Shown in pieces: positions 54,382-63,393 of a stretch of DNA of 64,000 nucleotides. A program made the position numbers and the translations under genes. The stretch lies in assembly GCF_017875465.1 (NCBI RefSeq), contig NZ_JAGGMQ010000001.1, positions 4,588,001 through 4,652,000 on the forward strand. The letters run 5' to 3'. Source of the stretch: Winslowiella toletana (GTDB taxonomy: Bacteria; Pseudomonadota; Gammaproteobacteria; Enterobacterales; Enterobacteriaceae). Each line of letters begins with the position of its first letter. Position 1 is the first letter of the stretch. Under the pieces are notes generated by a model. That model was given only the letters and a program-made list of their open reading frames with translations, did not search any database and was not told the origin of the DNA.

Positions 54382-56165
54382 GCTGCGGCTCCTGAAGCAA
54401 GGCGGACGACAATGGCATTCGGCGGCAGGCTATCGGTCGCCTGCGGCGAGGCGAAGATGATGTCGCCGGGCTGGTCGGGAAGCGGTCGGGCGTGGGTGCC
54501 GATATTCAGCGCTATCGACAGCGTGCCCAGCGGGAAACGCCAGCTGACGGCAAAAAAGCCTGGCGCGGTCGCGACGATATTGCCCGCATTGCCGCCCGCG
54601 CTGGCAAGCAATGGCACGATATATTGCTGACGCAGCGCCAGCAGCTCACGGCTCAGCGCCAGCCATGCCTTACCCTCGTTACTCTCTGGCTTGCGCCAGT
54701 CCAGTTTCGACTTTTCGAAGGTGCTGCGGGCATTGGGATCGGGCACGCTTTCGCCCTCGTGACCCGCATGGTCCGCAAACTCCCTGGCGCGCCCCTCGCG
54801 TACGGCGCGGGCGAGGTCGCCATGAAAATCGGTGAAGAACAGGAAAGGATTGGTTTCGCCATACTCTTCGCCCATAAACAGCAGCGGGATATGCGGCGAC
54901 AGCAGCAGCGTGGCTAGCAGCAGTCTGGTGCGATCGACGCCAGCCAGCGCAATCAGCCTTTCGCCCTGCGCGCGGTTGCCTGTCTGGTCATGGTTCTGGA
55001 TAAAATCGACAAAGGCGGTCGGCGGCTGGCTGGCGCTGCTGACGCCGCGCGGCTCGCCGCTGTGTGGTGAAACCTCACCCTGATACGCGAACCCCTCCGT
55101 CAGTACCCGGGCGATCAGCTTTTCCGGCTCGCTGGCAAAATCCTGGTAATAAGCATGGGTCTCGCCGGTGGCGAACACATGCATGGCATTGTGGAAGTCA
55201 TCGTTCCATTCACCGCTGAACAGCGGTACTGAACCGTCCGGTTCACGCGGATGCAGGAAAATCACATTGCGGCTGTCCTCGGTGGTCAGATGGACAGGCC
55301 GGTCAGTGATCGCTGCGCGGATACGTTCAGCGATTTCGATTAACAGGTGCTTAGCGGAAGGATCCTCGATCTGGTCAATCGCATCGAAGCGCAGGCCATC
55401 AAGGTTAAATTCCGTCAGCCAGTAAAGTGGCGCTTCAACGATATAGCGGCGCACCGCATCGACATCACAGGCAATACCTGCGCCCCACGGCGTCATCCGT
55501 TCTTTATGGAAGAAGTCCGGCGCCAGCAGTGGCAGATAATTACCCTCCGGGCCGAAATGGTTGAGCACGATATCCAGCACCACCGACAGGCCATAACCAT
55601 GGGCGGCATCGACAAAGGCTTTTACATCATCCGGTGTGCCATAGGCGCAATGGGGCGCGTAAAACAGCACGCCGTCATAGCCCCAGCCACGGTTGCCGCC
55701 AGACTGCGCCAGCGGCAGAATCTCAATCATGGTGATGCCAAGTTCAGCGAGCCATGGCAGTTTTGCTATCGCGGCCTGCAATGTGCCTTCCGGTGTAAAG
55801 GCGCCAATATGCATCTCGTAGACGACGGTTTCTTCCCACGGACGGCCGCGCCATTCGCTGTGCTGCCAGTGATAGCGGCTGGGGTCGATAACCAGCGAAG
55901 CACCGTTTACATCGGTTTTTTGCGCGCGGGAGGCCGGATCCGGCACCACCATGCCATCGGCGAGGACGAAATTATATTCTGCGTCAGGTAAAACGTCGGT
56001 TACCTGCAGTTCGAACCAGCCATCGCCATTCGCGTTCATCTGCAGATCTTCGCCGGACAGCCGGAGTGTAACGCTGTGCTGGCCGGTGGCCCAGAGACGA
56101 AAGCGAACCGTACCGGGGGCAACGAATTCTGCGCCCCAGCTTTTCAGAAATGCTTTGGATTCCAT
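54378..56165 (-). CDS. treZ: Malto-oligosyltrehalose trehalohydrolase
   Basis: This 595-residue GH13 enzyme starts at ATG 56165 (AGAGG upstream); the frame further to 56279 has no start signal. It has an N-terminal E-set domain (SWGAEFVAPGTVRFRLWA) and a barrel with VVYEMHIGAFTPEGT, GYDGVLFYAPHCAYG, VVLDIVLNHFGPEGNYL, DGLRFDAIDQIED and FIQNHDQTGNRAQGERL. It releases trehalose from the maltooligosyl trehalose made by TreY. First gene of the operon, so its upstream gap holds the promoter. Trehalose here likely protects against osmotic and desiccation stress. Confidence 0.95.
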   Translation of the reverse strand: MESKAFLKSWGAEFVAPGTVRFRLWATGQHSVTLRLSGEDLQMNANGDGWFELQVTDVLPDAEYNFVLADGMVVPDPASRAQKTDVNGASLVIDPSRYHWQHSEWRGRPWEETVVYEMHIGAFTPEGTLQAAIAKLPWLAELGITMIEILPLAQSGGNRGWGYDGVLFYAPHCAYGTPDDVKAFVDAAHGYGLSVVLDIVLNHFGPEGNYLPLLAPDFFHKERMTPWGAGIACDVDAVRRYIVEAPLYWLTEFNLDGLRFDAIDQIEDPSAKHLLIEIAERIRAAITDRPVHLTTEDSRNVIFLHPREPDGSVPLFSGEWNDDFHNAMHVFATGETHAYYQDFASEPEKLIARVLTEGFAYQGEVSPHSGEPRGVSSASQPPTAFVDFIQNHDQTGNRAQGERLIALAGVDRTRLLLATLLLSPHIPLLFMGEEYGETNPFLFFTDFHGDLARAVREGRAREFADHAGHEGESVPDPNARSTFEKSKLDWRKPESNEGKAWLALSRELLALRQQYIVPLLASAGGNAGNIVATAPGFFAVSWRFPLGTLSIALNIGTHARPLPDQPGDIIFASPQATDSLPPNAIVVRLASGAAA

Positions 56166-56714
56166 GCAATGGCCTCTTTTAATCCAGCAGTGAGCAACGG
56201 ATGACAGCCCGTGGTAGTGGTTCCGGTAATCCGGATGCCGAAGTGGCCCGGCCTCAGGCGACATACCACCAATAATCATAGACTAAGAAATCGACAAGCC
56301 TGCATCTGCTGATCGGTTATCATTTCTTGTTGCTCACTACTCACCAGAACCGGCATCGCAGATGCACGCCGACCCGGGAGGGGATCTTCCGGAGGGTGAC
56401 CGACACGCACGGGTTTATTTTGTCCGGCAGGTGGCGGTGAACTGATTGGCGGTAGGTGTTCAGCACTTCTTCTACCGAAGTAAACTGACAATCGTCACGG
56501 TCATAAAACCCTCGCTTCAAGGGACTTTGCGCAGAAAAAACAACATATCAGATTACTTATTGCAGGCTGATCATCAAGGTTATCGGGATATCTGTCTGAT
56601 TTACAGATAAGCACCTATTGATGAATCTGGCTCATAACGGCAATGCTCTGTCATGCATTATCCGGCGACTGCCAGCTGATAACATAAGCTCATTCATTCT
56701 GCCTGGAAATTATA
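56166..56714. other. 549-bp gap upstream of treZ
   Basis: This holds the promoters of treZ (minus) and the Bcr-type gene (plus). A frame of 71 codons on the minus strand at 56276-56491 has no ribosome site or recognisable family and was not accepted. No conserved RNA or operator was identified. The short CCCGGGAGGGGATCTTCCGG stretch near 56370-56395 is symmetric but not assigned. Confidence 0.4.
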
Positions 56715-57929
56715 ATGGATAACGCACACCAGCGTATCAACACCTTCACTGTGAAATCGAGCGGGTTTACTTTTGTTCTTATTCTTAGCGCATTAATGGC
56801 TTTTACGTCGTTATCCACCGATATTTACCTGCCCGCCATGCCAGTGATGGCAAAAGAGCTGCAGGGTGATGCCGAACTTACCATCACCGGATTTTTAATC
56901 GGCTTTTGTCTCGCGCAGTTGATATGGGGGCCAGTCAGCGACCATTTTGGCCGTAAAACGCCACTGTTTATTGGTCTGGTGTTATTTATGGTCGGCTCAG
57001 CAGGCTGTGCGCTGTCAACGGATATCATGCAAATTGTTTTCTGGCGCGTTTTCCAGGCGCTGGGCGCCTGTACCGGCCCGATGCTGGCTCGCGCGATGAT
57101 TCGCGATCTGTTTGGCCGCACCCGGGCCGCGCAAATGCTCTCAACCCTGATGGTGATTATGGCTATCGCGCCGATTGCCGGGCCGCTGCTGGGTGGCCAG
57201 ATGATCAGGGTGACCTCGTGGCACAGCATATTCTGGTTGCTGGCGGGAATCGGCGCTTTAATGCTGGTTTTGGTGTGCTGGCTGCCGGAAACCTTAGCAG
57301 CAGAGAAAAGGGTTAAAGCCTCTCTGGCTGGCGCATTCAGCAACTATTACCACTTGCTGAAAACTAGCCAGTTTATGCGCTTTACGCTCTGTGTGACCTT
57401 CTACTACGTCGCCGCCTATGCGTTTATTACCGGTTCGCCTTTTGTTTATATCTCTTACTTCGGCATCGATCCGCAGCACTATGGCTGGCTGTTTGCGGTC
57501 AATGTGATGGGCTTAATGGCCGTGAGTATGGTGAACCGACGTCTGGTTCATCGCTATCCGCTGGAGTCACTGCTTAAATTTGCGGCGGTGATTGCCGCTG
57601 CTGCCGCCATCACGCTGGCAATCAGCATAAAACTGGCTTTCGGCGGGATAGTGATGATTATTATCCCGGTGTTTATTTTCTTTGCCATGAATGGAATTAT
57701 CGCCGCCACTTCAACGGCGGCGGCGATGGATGCTGTGCCAGATATGGCTGGCTCCGCATCCGCATTAATTGGATCTCTTCAGTACGGCAGCGGCATTATC
57801 TCTTCTTTGCTGCTGGCGTTATTAAGTGACGGCACTCCCTGGACCATGAGCTGGATAATCGCGCTATTTACCCTGGCGAGTGCCGTAATGGCGTTAACGG
57901 CACCTGGGACGGTTAAACCCGTTAGCTAA
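56715..57929 (+). CDS. Bcr/CflA-family MFS drug exporter
   Basis: This 404-residue, twelve-segment transporter has Bcr/CflA signatures: TSLSTDIYLPAMPVMAKELQG in TM1, LIWGPVSDHFGRKTPL (motif A), RVFQALGACTGPMLARAMIRDLFG and LMVIMAIAPIAGPLLGGQM (motif C). The family includes bicyclomycin and chloramphenicol exporters. No linked regulator. It ends convergently with the exported hydrolase gene, with a four-base overlap of stops. Confidence 0.87.
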   Translation: MDNAHQRINTFTVKSSGFTFVLILSALMAFTSLSTDIYLPAMPVMAKELQGDAELTITGFLIGFCLAQLIWGPVSDHFGRKTPLFIGLVLFMVGSAGCALSTDIMQIVFWRVFQALGACTGPMLARAMIRDLFGRTRAAQMLSTLMVIMAIAPIAGPLLGGQMIRVTSWHSIFWLLAGIGALMLVLVCWLPETLAAEKRVKASLAGAFSNYYHLLKTSQFMRFTLCVTFYYVAAYAFITGSPFVYISYFGIDPQHYGWLFAVNVMGLMAVSMVNRRLVHRYPLESLLKFAAVIAAAAAITLAISIKLAFGGIVMIIIPVFIFFAMNGIIAATSTAAAMDAVPDMAGSASALIGSLQYGSGIISSLLLALLSDGTPWTMSWIIALFTLASAVMALTAPGTVKPVS

Positions 57930-58978
57930 ATATTGTTATCGAAGAAGGGATCCAGCTGGCTCATCGCCTGATCGACATAACGAGGCACCCAGTAGGTCTC
58001 AATATGGGTCGCGCCTTCGATAAGATACAGCTTTTTGTTACTGGTGCCGGTGGCCTGCTTAAACGCACTTTCGGTCATATAGAGTGAGTCGGCCTTGCTG
58101 CCTGCCATCATCAGCAGCGGCTGATTGATCAACGCCATATTGCTTTGGGCGTCAAAACGCATCAGGTCGAGCAGGCTGCTGGTGGTATAGCGGAAAGTAG
58201 AATTCGGATGGGCATGGGTTTTGCCGTAATACTCATAGCCCTGACGATAGAGATCAAAAGGCAGTCTGGCGATTTGCTCATCTGTCAGATTCGCATCGCC
58301 TGAGTAAGTGATTTCACCGGTCGTGGCCTCTTTGATTCGCGCGTCTGTGGCCACTTTCAGGCGATCCTGAATCGTTGCCAGCTGGGAATCCTGATAGCCG
58401 TTGCGGCGCACGCGGCCGGAGTCAAACATGCTCAGGGTGGCTAACGCCTTAAACCGCTTGTCTGTCTGGGCGGCTTTGAGTGAATAACCGCCGCCGCCAC
58501 AGATACCGAGCAGGCCAATACGTCCGGCATCAACGCCCGGATACTGACTGATATAGTCGGCCATGCCGTGAATATCCTCAATGCGGTTAGCTGGTTTGTC
58601 CACGCTGCGCGGCATGCCGCCGCTGGCGCCCTGATAAGCCGCATCGGCGGTGATAGTGATATAGCCATGTTCTGCCAGTCGCTGTGCATACAATCCGGCA
58701 ACCTGTTCTTTAACACCGCCGTTTGGATGCGCCACCACCACCGCAGGGTATTTTTTCGCCGGATCATAACTGGCAGGCGTATAGATATTGGCCGCGATTT
58801 GAATGCCGTGCAGATCATATTTCACCGGATGAATATTGACCTTGCCCTGAACATTTTCGCGAATCGCCCCGTCATACACCAGGGTAAAGGGGTTCTGCTT
58901 GTAATCCGCGGCCTGAGCGGTTGAAGCCAGTCCGGCCATTGCTGTCAGCAGTAGTGCATTTAAAACGTTGAGTTTCAT
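57926..58978 (-). CDS. Exported alpha/beta hydrolase (dienelactone hydrolase-like)
   Basis: This 350-residue protein has a signal peptide of about 23 residues (LLLTAMAGLASTAQAAD). It has an alpha/beta hydrolase fold: VVVAHPNGGVKEQ (oxyanion region), nucleophile elbow GLLGICGGGGYSLKAA with Cys in place of Ser, the acid in MMAGSKADSLY and the base in EGATHIETYW. A Cys nucleophile is the dienelactone hydrolase trait, and here it is periplasmic. It is divergent from a two-component system, with a three-half-site operator in between, so it should belong to the same regulon. Confidence 0.85.
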   Translation of the reverse strand: MKLNVLNALLLTAMAGLASTAQAADYKQNPFTLVYDGAIRENVQGKVNIHPVKYDLHGIQIAANIYTPASYDPAKKYPAVVVAHPNGGVKEQVAGLYAQRLAEHGYITITADAAYQGASGGMPRSVDKPANRIEDIHGMADYISQYPGVDAGRIGLLGICGGGGYSLKAAQTDKRFKALATLSMFDSGRVRRNGYQDSQLATIQDRLKVATDARIKEATTGEITYSGDANLTDEQIARLPFDLYRQGYEYYGKTHAHPNSTFRYTTSSLLDLMRFDAQSNMALINQPLLMMAGSKADSLYMTESAFKQATGTSNKKLYLIEGATHIETYWVPRYVDQAMSQLDPFFDNNI

Positions 58979-59113
58979 GTTATCTCCAGGGGTAGCGTCG
59001 CGGCGCGACAGTGATAGTGCCCGCTTAGCTTAGGGAGAGAGGTCTGTCAGCATCATGACCAGAGCGTAACAATTTTGTCAGTTATCGCTGTCGCCAGCAG
59101 CAGCAGGGGTTTT

Positions 59114-59144
59114 CTGACAATTTTGTCAGCAAATTGTCAGCCTG
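59114..59144. promoter_or_regulatory. Three-half-site operator, copy 1 (response regulator target)
   Basis: CTGACAA, 2 bp, TTGTCAG, 4 bp, TTGTCAG, then CCTG: an inverted pair plus a direct third half-site. The inverted part has the arrangement of OmpR-family metal-sensing regulator boxes. It lies between the divergent exported hydrolase and the response regulator. A further TTTTGTCAG half-site lies at ~59073-59082. Confidence 0.7.
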
Positions 59145-59238
59145 CTGTTGGCAAACAGAGCAGAAAGTGAGGTAGCGCAACAGGCTGTTCAGCGCCTGGC
59201 GCGCTAAAAATCTCGTTACAGATAAGGAAGTACGCGCT

Positions 59239-59928
59239 ATGCGCTTATTGTTAGTTGAGGATGAAGAGAAAACCTCATCCTATGTCAGCCGCGCGCTGGC
59301 AGAGTCCGGCTTTACCGTTGACGTCTCCGCCGACGGTGCGGAAGGTCTGCACTATGCGCTGGAGTTCGATTATGACGCGGTAATCCTGGATGTCATGCTG
59401 CCGGGTATCGACGGCTACCGTGTGCTGGAAGGGATTCGCGGCAGTAAACAGACGCCAGTACTGATGCTGTCTGCTCGCGGATCGGTCGATGAACGGGTTA
59501 AAGGGTTGCGACTCGGCGCGGATGACTATCTGCCGAAACCCTTTTCACTGATTGAGCTGGTCGCGCGCATCCAGGCGCTGGTTCGTCGTCGTGCGACAGA
59601 TGGGGTGGATATTACACAACTGCAAATCCACGATCTGCATCTGGATCTTCTGGCGCGCCGGGTATTTCGCGCTGGCAACCGGCTGGAGCTCACCGCCAAA
59701 GAGTTTGCGCTGGTCAGCCTGCTTGCCCGTCACCAGGGAGAAATCCTGTCGAAGATGATGATTGCAGAACAGGTCTGGGATATGAATTTCGACAGCGACG
59801 CCAATGTTGTCGAAGTGGCGATTAAGCGCCTGCGCGCCAAAATTGATGCTCCCTTTGATGTCAGATTACTGCACACCGTGCGCGGGATGGGATACGTACT
59901 GGAAGTCAGGTCGCATTCGCAGCCATAA
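59239..59928 (+). CDS. OmpR-family response regulator (heavy-metal type)
   Basis: This 229-residue regulator has a receiver domain (~1-115) with the phospho-acceptor Asp51 in VILDVMLPG, acidic residues VEDEE, and Lys in LPKPF. The winged helix of the OmpR type is at ~125-222 ([22 protein letters not shown] and [13 protein letters not shown]). It resembles CusR/CopR/PcoR, which respond to metals, but some relatives respond to redox or aromatic compounds. The histidine kinase gene follows 14 bp downstream. Operators of inverted CTGACA/TGTCAG occur before this gene and before the cupin gene. Confidence 0.92.
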   Translation: MRLLLVEDEEKTSSYVSRALAESGFTVDVSADGAEGLHYALEFDYDAVILDVMLPGIDGYRVLEGIRGSKQTPVLMLSARGSVDERVKGLRLGADDYLPKPFSLIELVARIQALVRRRATDGVDITQLQIHDLHLDLLARRVFRAGNRLELTAKEFALVSLLARHQGEILSKMMIAEQVWDMNFDSDANVVEVAIKRLRAKIDAPFDVRLLHTVRGMGYVLEVRSHSQP

Positions 59929-59941
59929 ACGGAGACTGATT

Positions 59942-61405
59942 ATGTTTAAGCGCTCCATTTCCGGGCGTCTTGCTTTGCTGTTTGTTCTGAGCATTGTGCT
60001 GATTGTCCTGACGCTGGGTCTGCTGTTACGCAGTTCATTACACAACTCATTGCAAAAGCAGATGCATAACGAGCTGCTGTTTCGTGAGTCACTGATGAGC
60101 CCATGGATAACCGCGCGGACCTCAGCTGAGGGATGGTCAGTTCTGGCGAATAAGTTTACCGATTTGGCCAGTTCCGAAGGCGAGCGGGTGCGTTACTGGA
60201 TATTGAGTGACGACGCCCGTTTCAATATCGGCGGCGCGCCGCCGATGGAGGTGAACTGGGCCTCGCTTCACGAGGGATTAAATAAAGTACCTGGCGCGTC
60301 TGACGGCTCCTGCTCGCTGTTCCTGCTGGTAAAAACCATTCCGGCCAGAGGAGAACGGCCAGCGCTGCGCTATGTGGTGGCCATCGATTCAACACCCTAT
60401 ATGGGAACGCTTGATGCTTTTACGCGCGCGCTGCTGGTTATCTCCGCCTTTGGCGTATTTATTGTCGCATTACTTGGCTATGGCGTCTCACGTTTTGGTC
60501 TGCGTCCGCTGGGGGCATTAAGCCAGCAGGCCCATCATCTGGCTCCCGGCGATCACGCCCGGCGACTGGAAACCAGTGCGTTGCCGGAGGAACTCAGGCA
60601 GCTGGCTTCCTCATTTAACGGCGTACTGGAACGGCAGGAAATCGCCTGGCGACAGCTGGAGAGTTTTAATGCTGATGTCGCCCATGAGCTGCGCACACCG
60701 CTGACCAATCTGATTGGTCAGACGCAGCTGGGATTATCCCGCCGCCGTGCGCCGGAGGAGCTTGAAGAGTTACTGGGTTCCAATCTGGAAGAGCTGGAGC
60801 GGATGACCTCCATCGTAAACGATATGCTGTTCCTGTCGCACGCGCATGCGGGCGAGCATGCGTCACAACTTACGCAGGTTTCTTTACGCGAAGAAACCCT
60901 GAAAACCGCTGAATACGTTGAGCCTTCTTTTGCTGAAAAGCAGCTTTTATTAGCGGTTGAGGGTGATGCGCTGGCCCATATTGACCGGCGGTTATTCCAT
61001 CGTTCGCTGGCCAATCTGCTGGAAAACAGTGCACGCCACTCTGCGCCGCAGAGTACGGTGACCGTCAGTTTAAGCGCAACCCATAGCCATGCCACGGTAG
61101 CGGTATCAAACCCCGGCGCCCCGGTTGCGCCTGAGCATTTACACCGTCTGTTTGAGCGCTTTTACCGCGTCGACTCTTCGCGCGCCAGAAGCGATACCCA
61201 TCACGGTCTCGGGTTATCGATTGTTCGCGCGGTGGCGATCATGCATCGGGGAAATGTCTTCGCGCGTAGTGAGCGAGGCATCAATACCTTTGGCCTGAGC
61301 TTTGCTCTCTCTTCCGCCAGCGAGCAGCAACACCCGACAGCAGAGCAGTCGCAACCTCTGTTTCAGGCACTTACTGACAGGATTGTCAGCAAACCGTCAG
61401 CCTGA
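59942..61405 (+). CDS. Sensor histidine kinase (heavy-metal sensor type)
   Basis: This 487-residue sensor starts at ATG 59942, 14 bp after the response regulator; the earlier frame from 59804 is not coding. There is a membrane segment at ~8-30, a periplasmic domain (~31-158), a second segment at ~160-182 ([17 protein letters not shown]), HAMP, the H-box with [17 protein letters not shown]-box [11 protein letters not shown] and G-box [13 protein letters not shown]. It resembles CusS/CopS-type sensors. The periplasmic domain shows no metal-binding His/Cys cluster by eye, so the signal may not be a metal. The 3' end contains the second operator. Confidence 0.9.
   Translation: MFKRSISGRLALLFVLSIVLIVLTLGLLLRSSLHNSLQKQMHNELLFRESLMSPWITARTSAEGWSVLANKFTDLASSEGERVRYWILSDDARFNIGGAPPMEVNWASLHEGLNKVPGASDGSCSLFLLVKTIPARGERPALRYVVAIDSTPYMGTLDAFTRALLVISAFGVFIVALLGYGVSRFGLRPLGALSQQAHHLAPGDHARRLETSALPEELRQLASSFNGVLERQEIAWRQLESFNADVAHELRTPLTNLIGQTQLGLSRRRAPEELEELLGSNLEELERMTSIVNDMLFLSHAHAGEHASQLTQVSLREETLKTAEYVEPSFAEKQLLLAVEGDALAHIDRRLFHRSLANLLENSARHSAPQSTVTVSLSATHSHATVAVSNPGAPVAPEHLHRLFERFYRVDSSRARSDTHHGLGLSIVRAVAIMHRGNVFARSERGINTFGLSFALSSASEQQHPTAEQSQPLFQALTDRIVSKPSA
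61374..61404. promoter_or_regulatory. Three-half-site operator, copy 2
   Basis: CTGACAG, 2 bp, TTGTCAG, 4 bp, CCGTCAG, then CCTG, matching copy 1 at 26 of 31 positions with identical spacing. It overlaps the end of the histidine kinase gene and lies 58 bp before the cupin gene. Confidence 0.7.
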
Positions 61406-61461
61406 CGACATCGACCGGTGGTTACAATCATTGCCACGTTTTAACCACATGGACGCAATGT

Positions 61462-61941
61462 ATGACGGGAAAACCACGCTGTCTGGGGCTGTTGCTGGCG
61501 GTTATCACTTTCTCATCTGTCGCGCAGCCGCAACACGCTTCAGGGCATATCGCAGTCGCCGGCAGTCAGAAACCGGTTGCCGGTCCGGCTGAGAACTTTA
61601 CCGGCCGCGTGCGGGTCGATCCGCTGTTTGTGGCGGATAACGCGATTGCGGCTTCGGCAGCCTATGTCACCTTTGAGCCGGGGGCGCGCTCAGCCTGGCA
61701 CACACATCCTGCAGGTCAGCGACTTATCGTCACCTCCGGCGTCGGTTTAACCCAGCAGGAAGGGCAGTCGGTGCAGATTATCCGCCCCGGAGATGTGGTC
61801 ACTTGTCCGCCGGGCGTTAAACACTGGCATGGCGCCGCCCCCGACAGTGCAATGACGCATCTTGCCGTGACCGGTCTGGTGGCAGGCAACAGCGTAAAAT
61901 GGATGGAGAAAGTGTCAGATGAACAATATCACGCGCATTAA
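61462..61941 (+). CDS. Exported cupin-domain protein
   Basis: This 159-residue protein has an N-terminal signal peptide (~1-22; [17 protein letters not shown]) and a single cupin barrel with metal ligands WHTHPAGQ and GVKHWHGA, like the small cupins that accompany carboxymuconolactone-decarboxylase proteins. It could be an oxidoreductase, lyase or small-molecule binder. It is preceded by the second operator of the two-component system and overlaps the next gene by 23 bp, which argues for co-translation. No strong ribosome site was seen. Confidence 0.82.
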   Translation: MTGKPRCLGLLLAVITFSSVAQPQHASGHIAVAGSQKPVAGPAENFTGRVRVDPLFVADNAIAASAAYVTFEPGARSAWHTHPAGQRLIVTSGVGLTQQEGQSVQIIRPGDVVTCPPGVKHWHGAAPDSAMTHLAVTGLVAGNSVKWMEKVSDEQYHAH

Positions 61942-62695
61942 GCAGCTTACCCCGGCGATTTTATTGATTTGTAGCTGTAGCCTGGCGTCGCAGGCGGCAA
62001 CCAGTGACGCGGCGACCGCATCGATAAATCAGTCGCAAGCGGCTGGCGAGACGCTAACGGCACGCCAGCAGGCCATCCCGTTGATGGCGGCATTTATGGC
62101 AAGCAGCCAGATGGAAAAACTGGATAAAGCACTTAATCAGGGTCTGGATGCCGGATTAACCGTCAACGAGGCCAAAGAAATTCTGGTACAGCTTTACGCC
62201 TATACCGGCTTTCCGCGCAGCCTGAATGCGCTGAATGTCTTAATGCAGGTTACGCAGGCGCGTAAGCAACGCGGCATCCATGATATTCAGGGCAAAGAGC
62301 CAGTAAAACCTGTTCCGGCTGGCGATGAACTTCGCCGTACAGGTACGGAGAACCAGACCAGAATCTCTGGCGCACCAGTGCAGGGGCCGCTTTTCGAGTT
62401 TGTTCCGGTGATCAATCAGTTTCTGCAAACCCATCTGTTTGGCGATATTTTTGCCCGCGACAATCTTGACTGGCAAAGCCGTGAACTGGCAACGGTCGGC
62501 GCATTAGCCGCCACGCCGGGTGTGGAAGCACAGCTACTGTCCCACACCCGCGCCAGTCTGCGCGTGGGACTCAGCCGCGGGCAACTGCAACAGCTGGTGA
62601 AAATTTTGCGTGATAACGGTGAACCACAGGCCGCGGCACGCGCTGAACAGGCACTGCTTAGCGCGCAGGCCAGCGCCGATAAGGAGAGTAAATGA
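61919..62695 (+). CDS. Exported carboxymuconolactone decarboxylase-like protein (two CMD domains)
   Basis: This 258-residue protein has a signal peptide ([18 protein letters not shown]) and two CMD repeats (~45-115 and ~175-245). The first includes [29 protein letters not shown], the second [36 protein letters not shown]. The CxxC redox pair of AhpD-type members is absent, so it is not a simple peroxidase partner. It is exported, as are its cupin and hydrolase neighbours. The start overlaps the cupin gene. Confidence 0.83.
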   Translation: MNNITRIKQLTPAILLICSCSLASQAATSDAATASINQSQAAGETLTARQQAIPLMAAFMASSQMEKLDKALNQGLDAGLTVNEAKEILVQLYAYTGFPRSLNALNVLMQVTQARKQRGIHDIQGKEPVKPVPAGDELRRTGTENQTRISGAPVQGPLFEFVPVINQFLQTHLFGDIFARDNLDWQSRELATVGALAATPGVEAQLLSHTRASLRVGLSRGQLQQLVKILRDNGEPQAAARAEQALLSAQASADKESK

Positions 62696-63285
62696 TGGCG
62701 GACTCGCATGATTCCCACCGCCGAATGCTGCTTAGCGCGCTGGCGGGCATAACGCTGTCGAAGGTTATTCTGCCGCCTGCCGCGGCCAGTACGCTGAACA
62801 CCGCAGATAACCGCGGCACCCTGGTGGTGTTTTTTTCCAGAAGCGGCAATACGCGGGTGATCGCCGGGGTGATCCATCGCAGCCTTCATACCGATCTGTT
62901 CGAAATTGAACCCGCGACGCCGTATCCGCAAGACTATTTCCGGACGGTAGAACTGGCGAAAAATCAGCGCGATGGTGGCGTAAAACCTGCGTTAAAAAAT
63001 AAGGTCGCCAGTATCGAACAATACCAGACGATCTATTTAGGCTTTCCGATCTGGGGCACCACTGTGCCACCGGTGGTCCAGACCTTTCTGAGTAACTGTA
63101 ACCTCACCGGTAAGCTGCTGATTCCTTTTATTACCCATGGCGGATATGGCATCGGTGACAGCGAGGTGATTTTAAGCCGTCTGGCGCCAGCCGCCAGGCG
63201 CGAGAAACCACTGGTTATTGAGTGCTATCAGGAAAGAAAAACCACGGAAGCTGTAACCAGCTGGCTGGAAGCGATTCGTAGCTAA
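62692..63285 (+). CDS. Exported flavodoxin-like protein with possible Tat signal
   Basis: This 197-residue protein opens with a possible Tat signal (SHRRMLLSALAGITL, two Arg then hydrophobic) followed by a flavodoxin domain (~42-195): the FMN phosphate loop FFSRSGNTR, IYLGFPIWGTTVPP (aromatic stacking on flavin) and FITHGGYGIGDSE. A folded FMN protein would need Tat export, which fits. It overlaps the CMD gene by four bases (AAGGAGAG upstream; ATG 62692 or 62695). It may supply electrons to its exported partners. Confidence 0.83.
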   Translation: MMADSHDSHRRMLLSALAGITLSKVILPPAAASTLNTADNRGTLVVFFSRSGNTRVIAGVIHRSLHTDLFEIEPATPYPQDYFRTVELAKNQRDGGVKPALKNKVASIEQYQTIYLGFPIWGTTVPPVVQTFLSNCNLTGKLLIPFITHGGYGIGDSEVILSRLAPAARREKPLVIECYQERKTTEAVTSWLEAIRS

Positions 63286-63393
63286 TATGCGTTATTAATG
63301 AAACCGGTAAATAAGGCCAATCTGCCTGACTACATAATTATTGCTGCAAATAGCGTTATGATTTAAACGCTGAAAATCACAGAGGAAATATCC

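Noticed and set aside
56276..56491. 71-codon minus-strand frame before treZ
   Set aside because: No ribosome site and low-complexity composition; it abuts the unsupported treZ extension.
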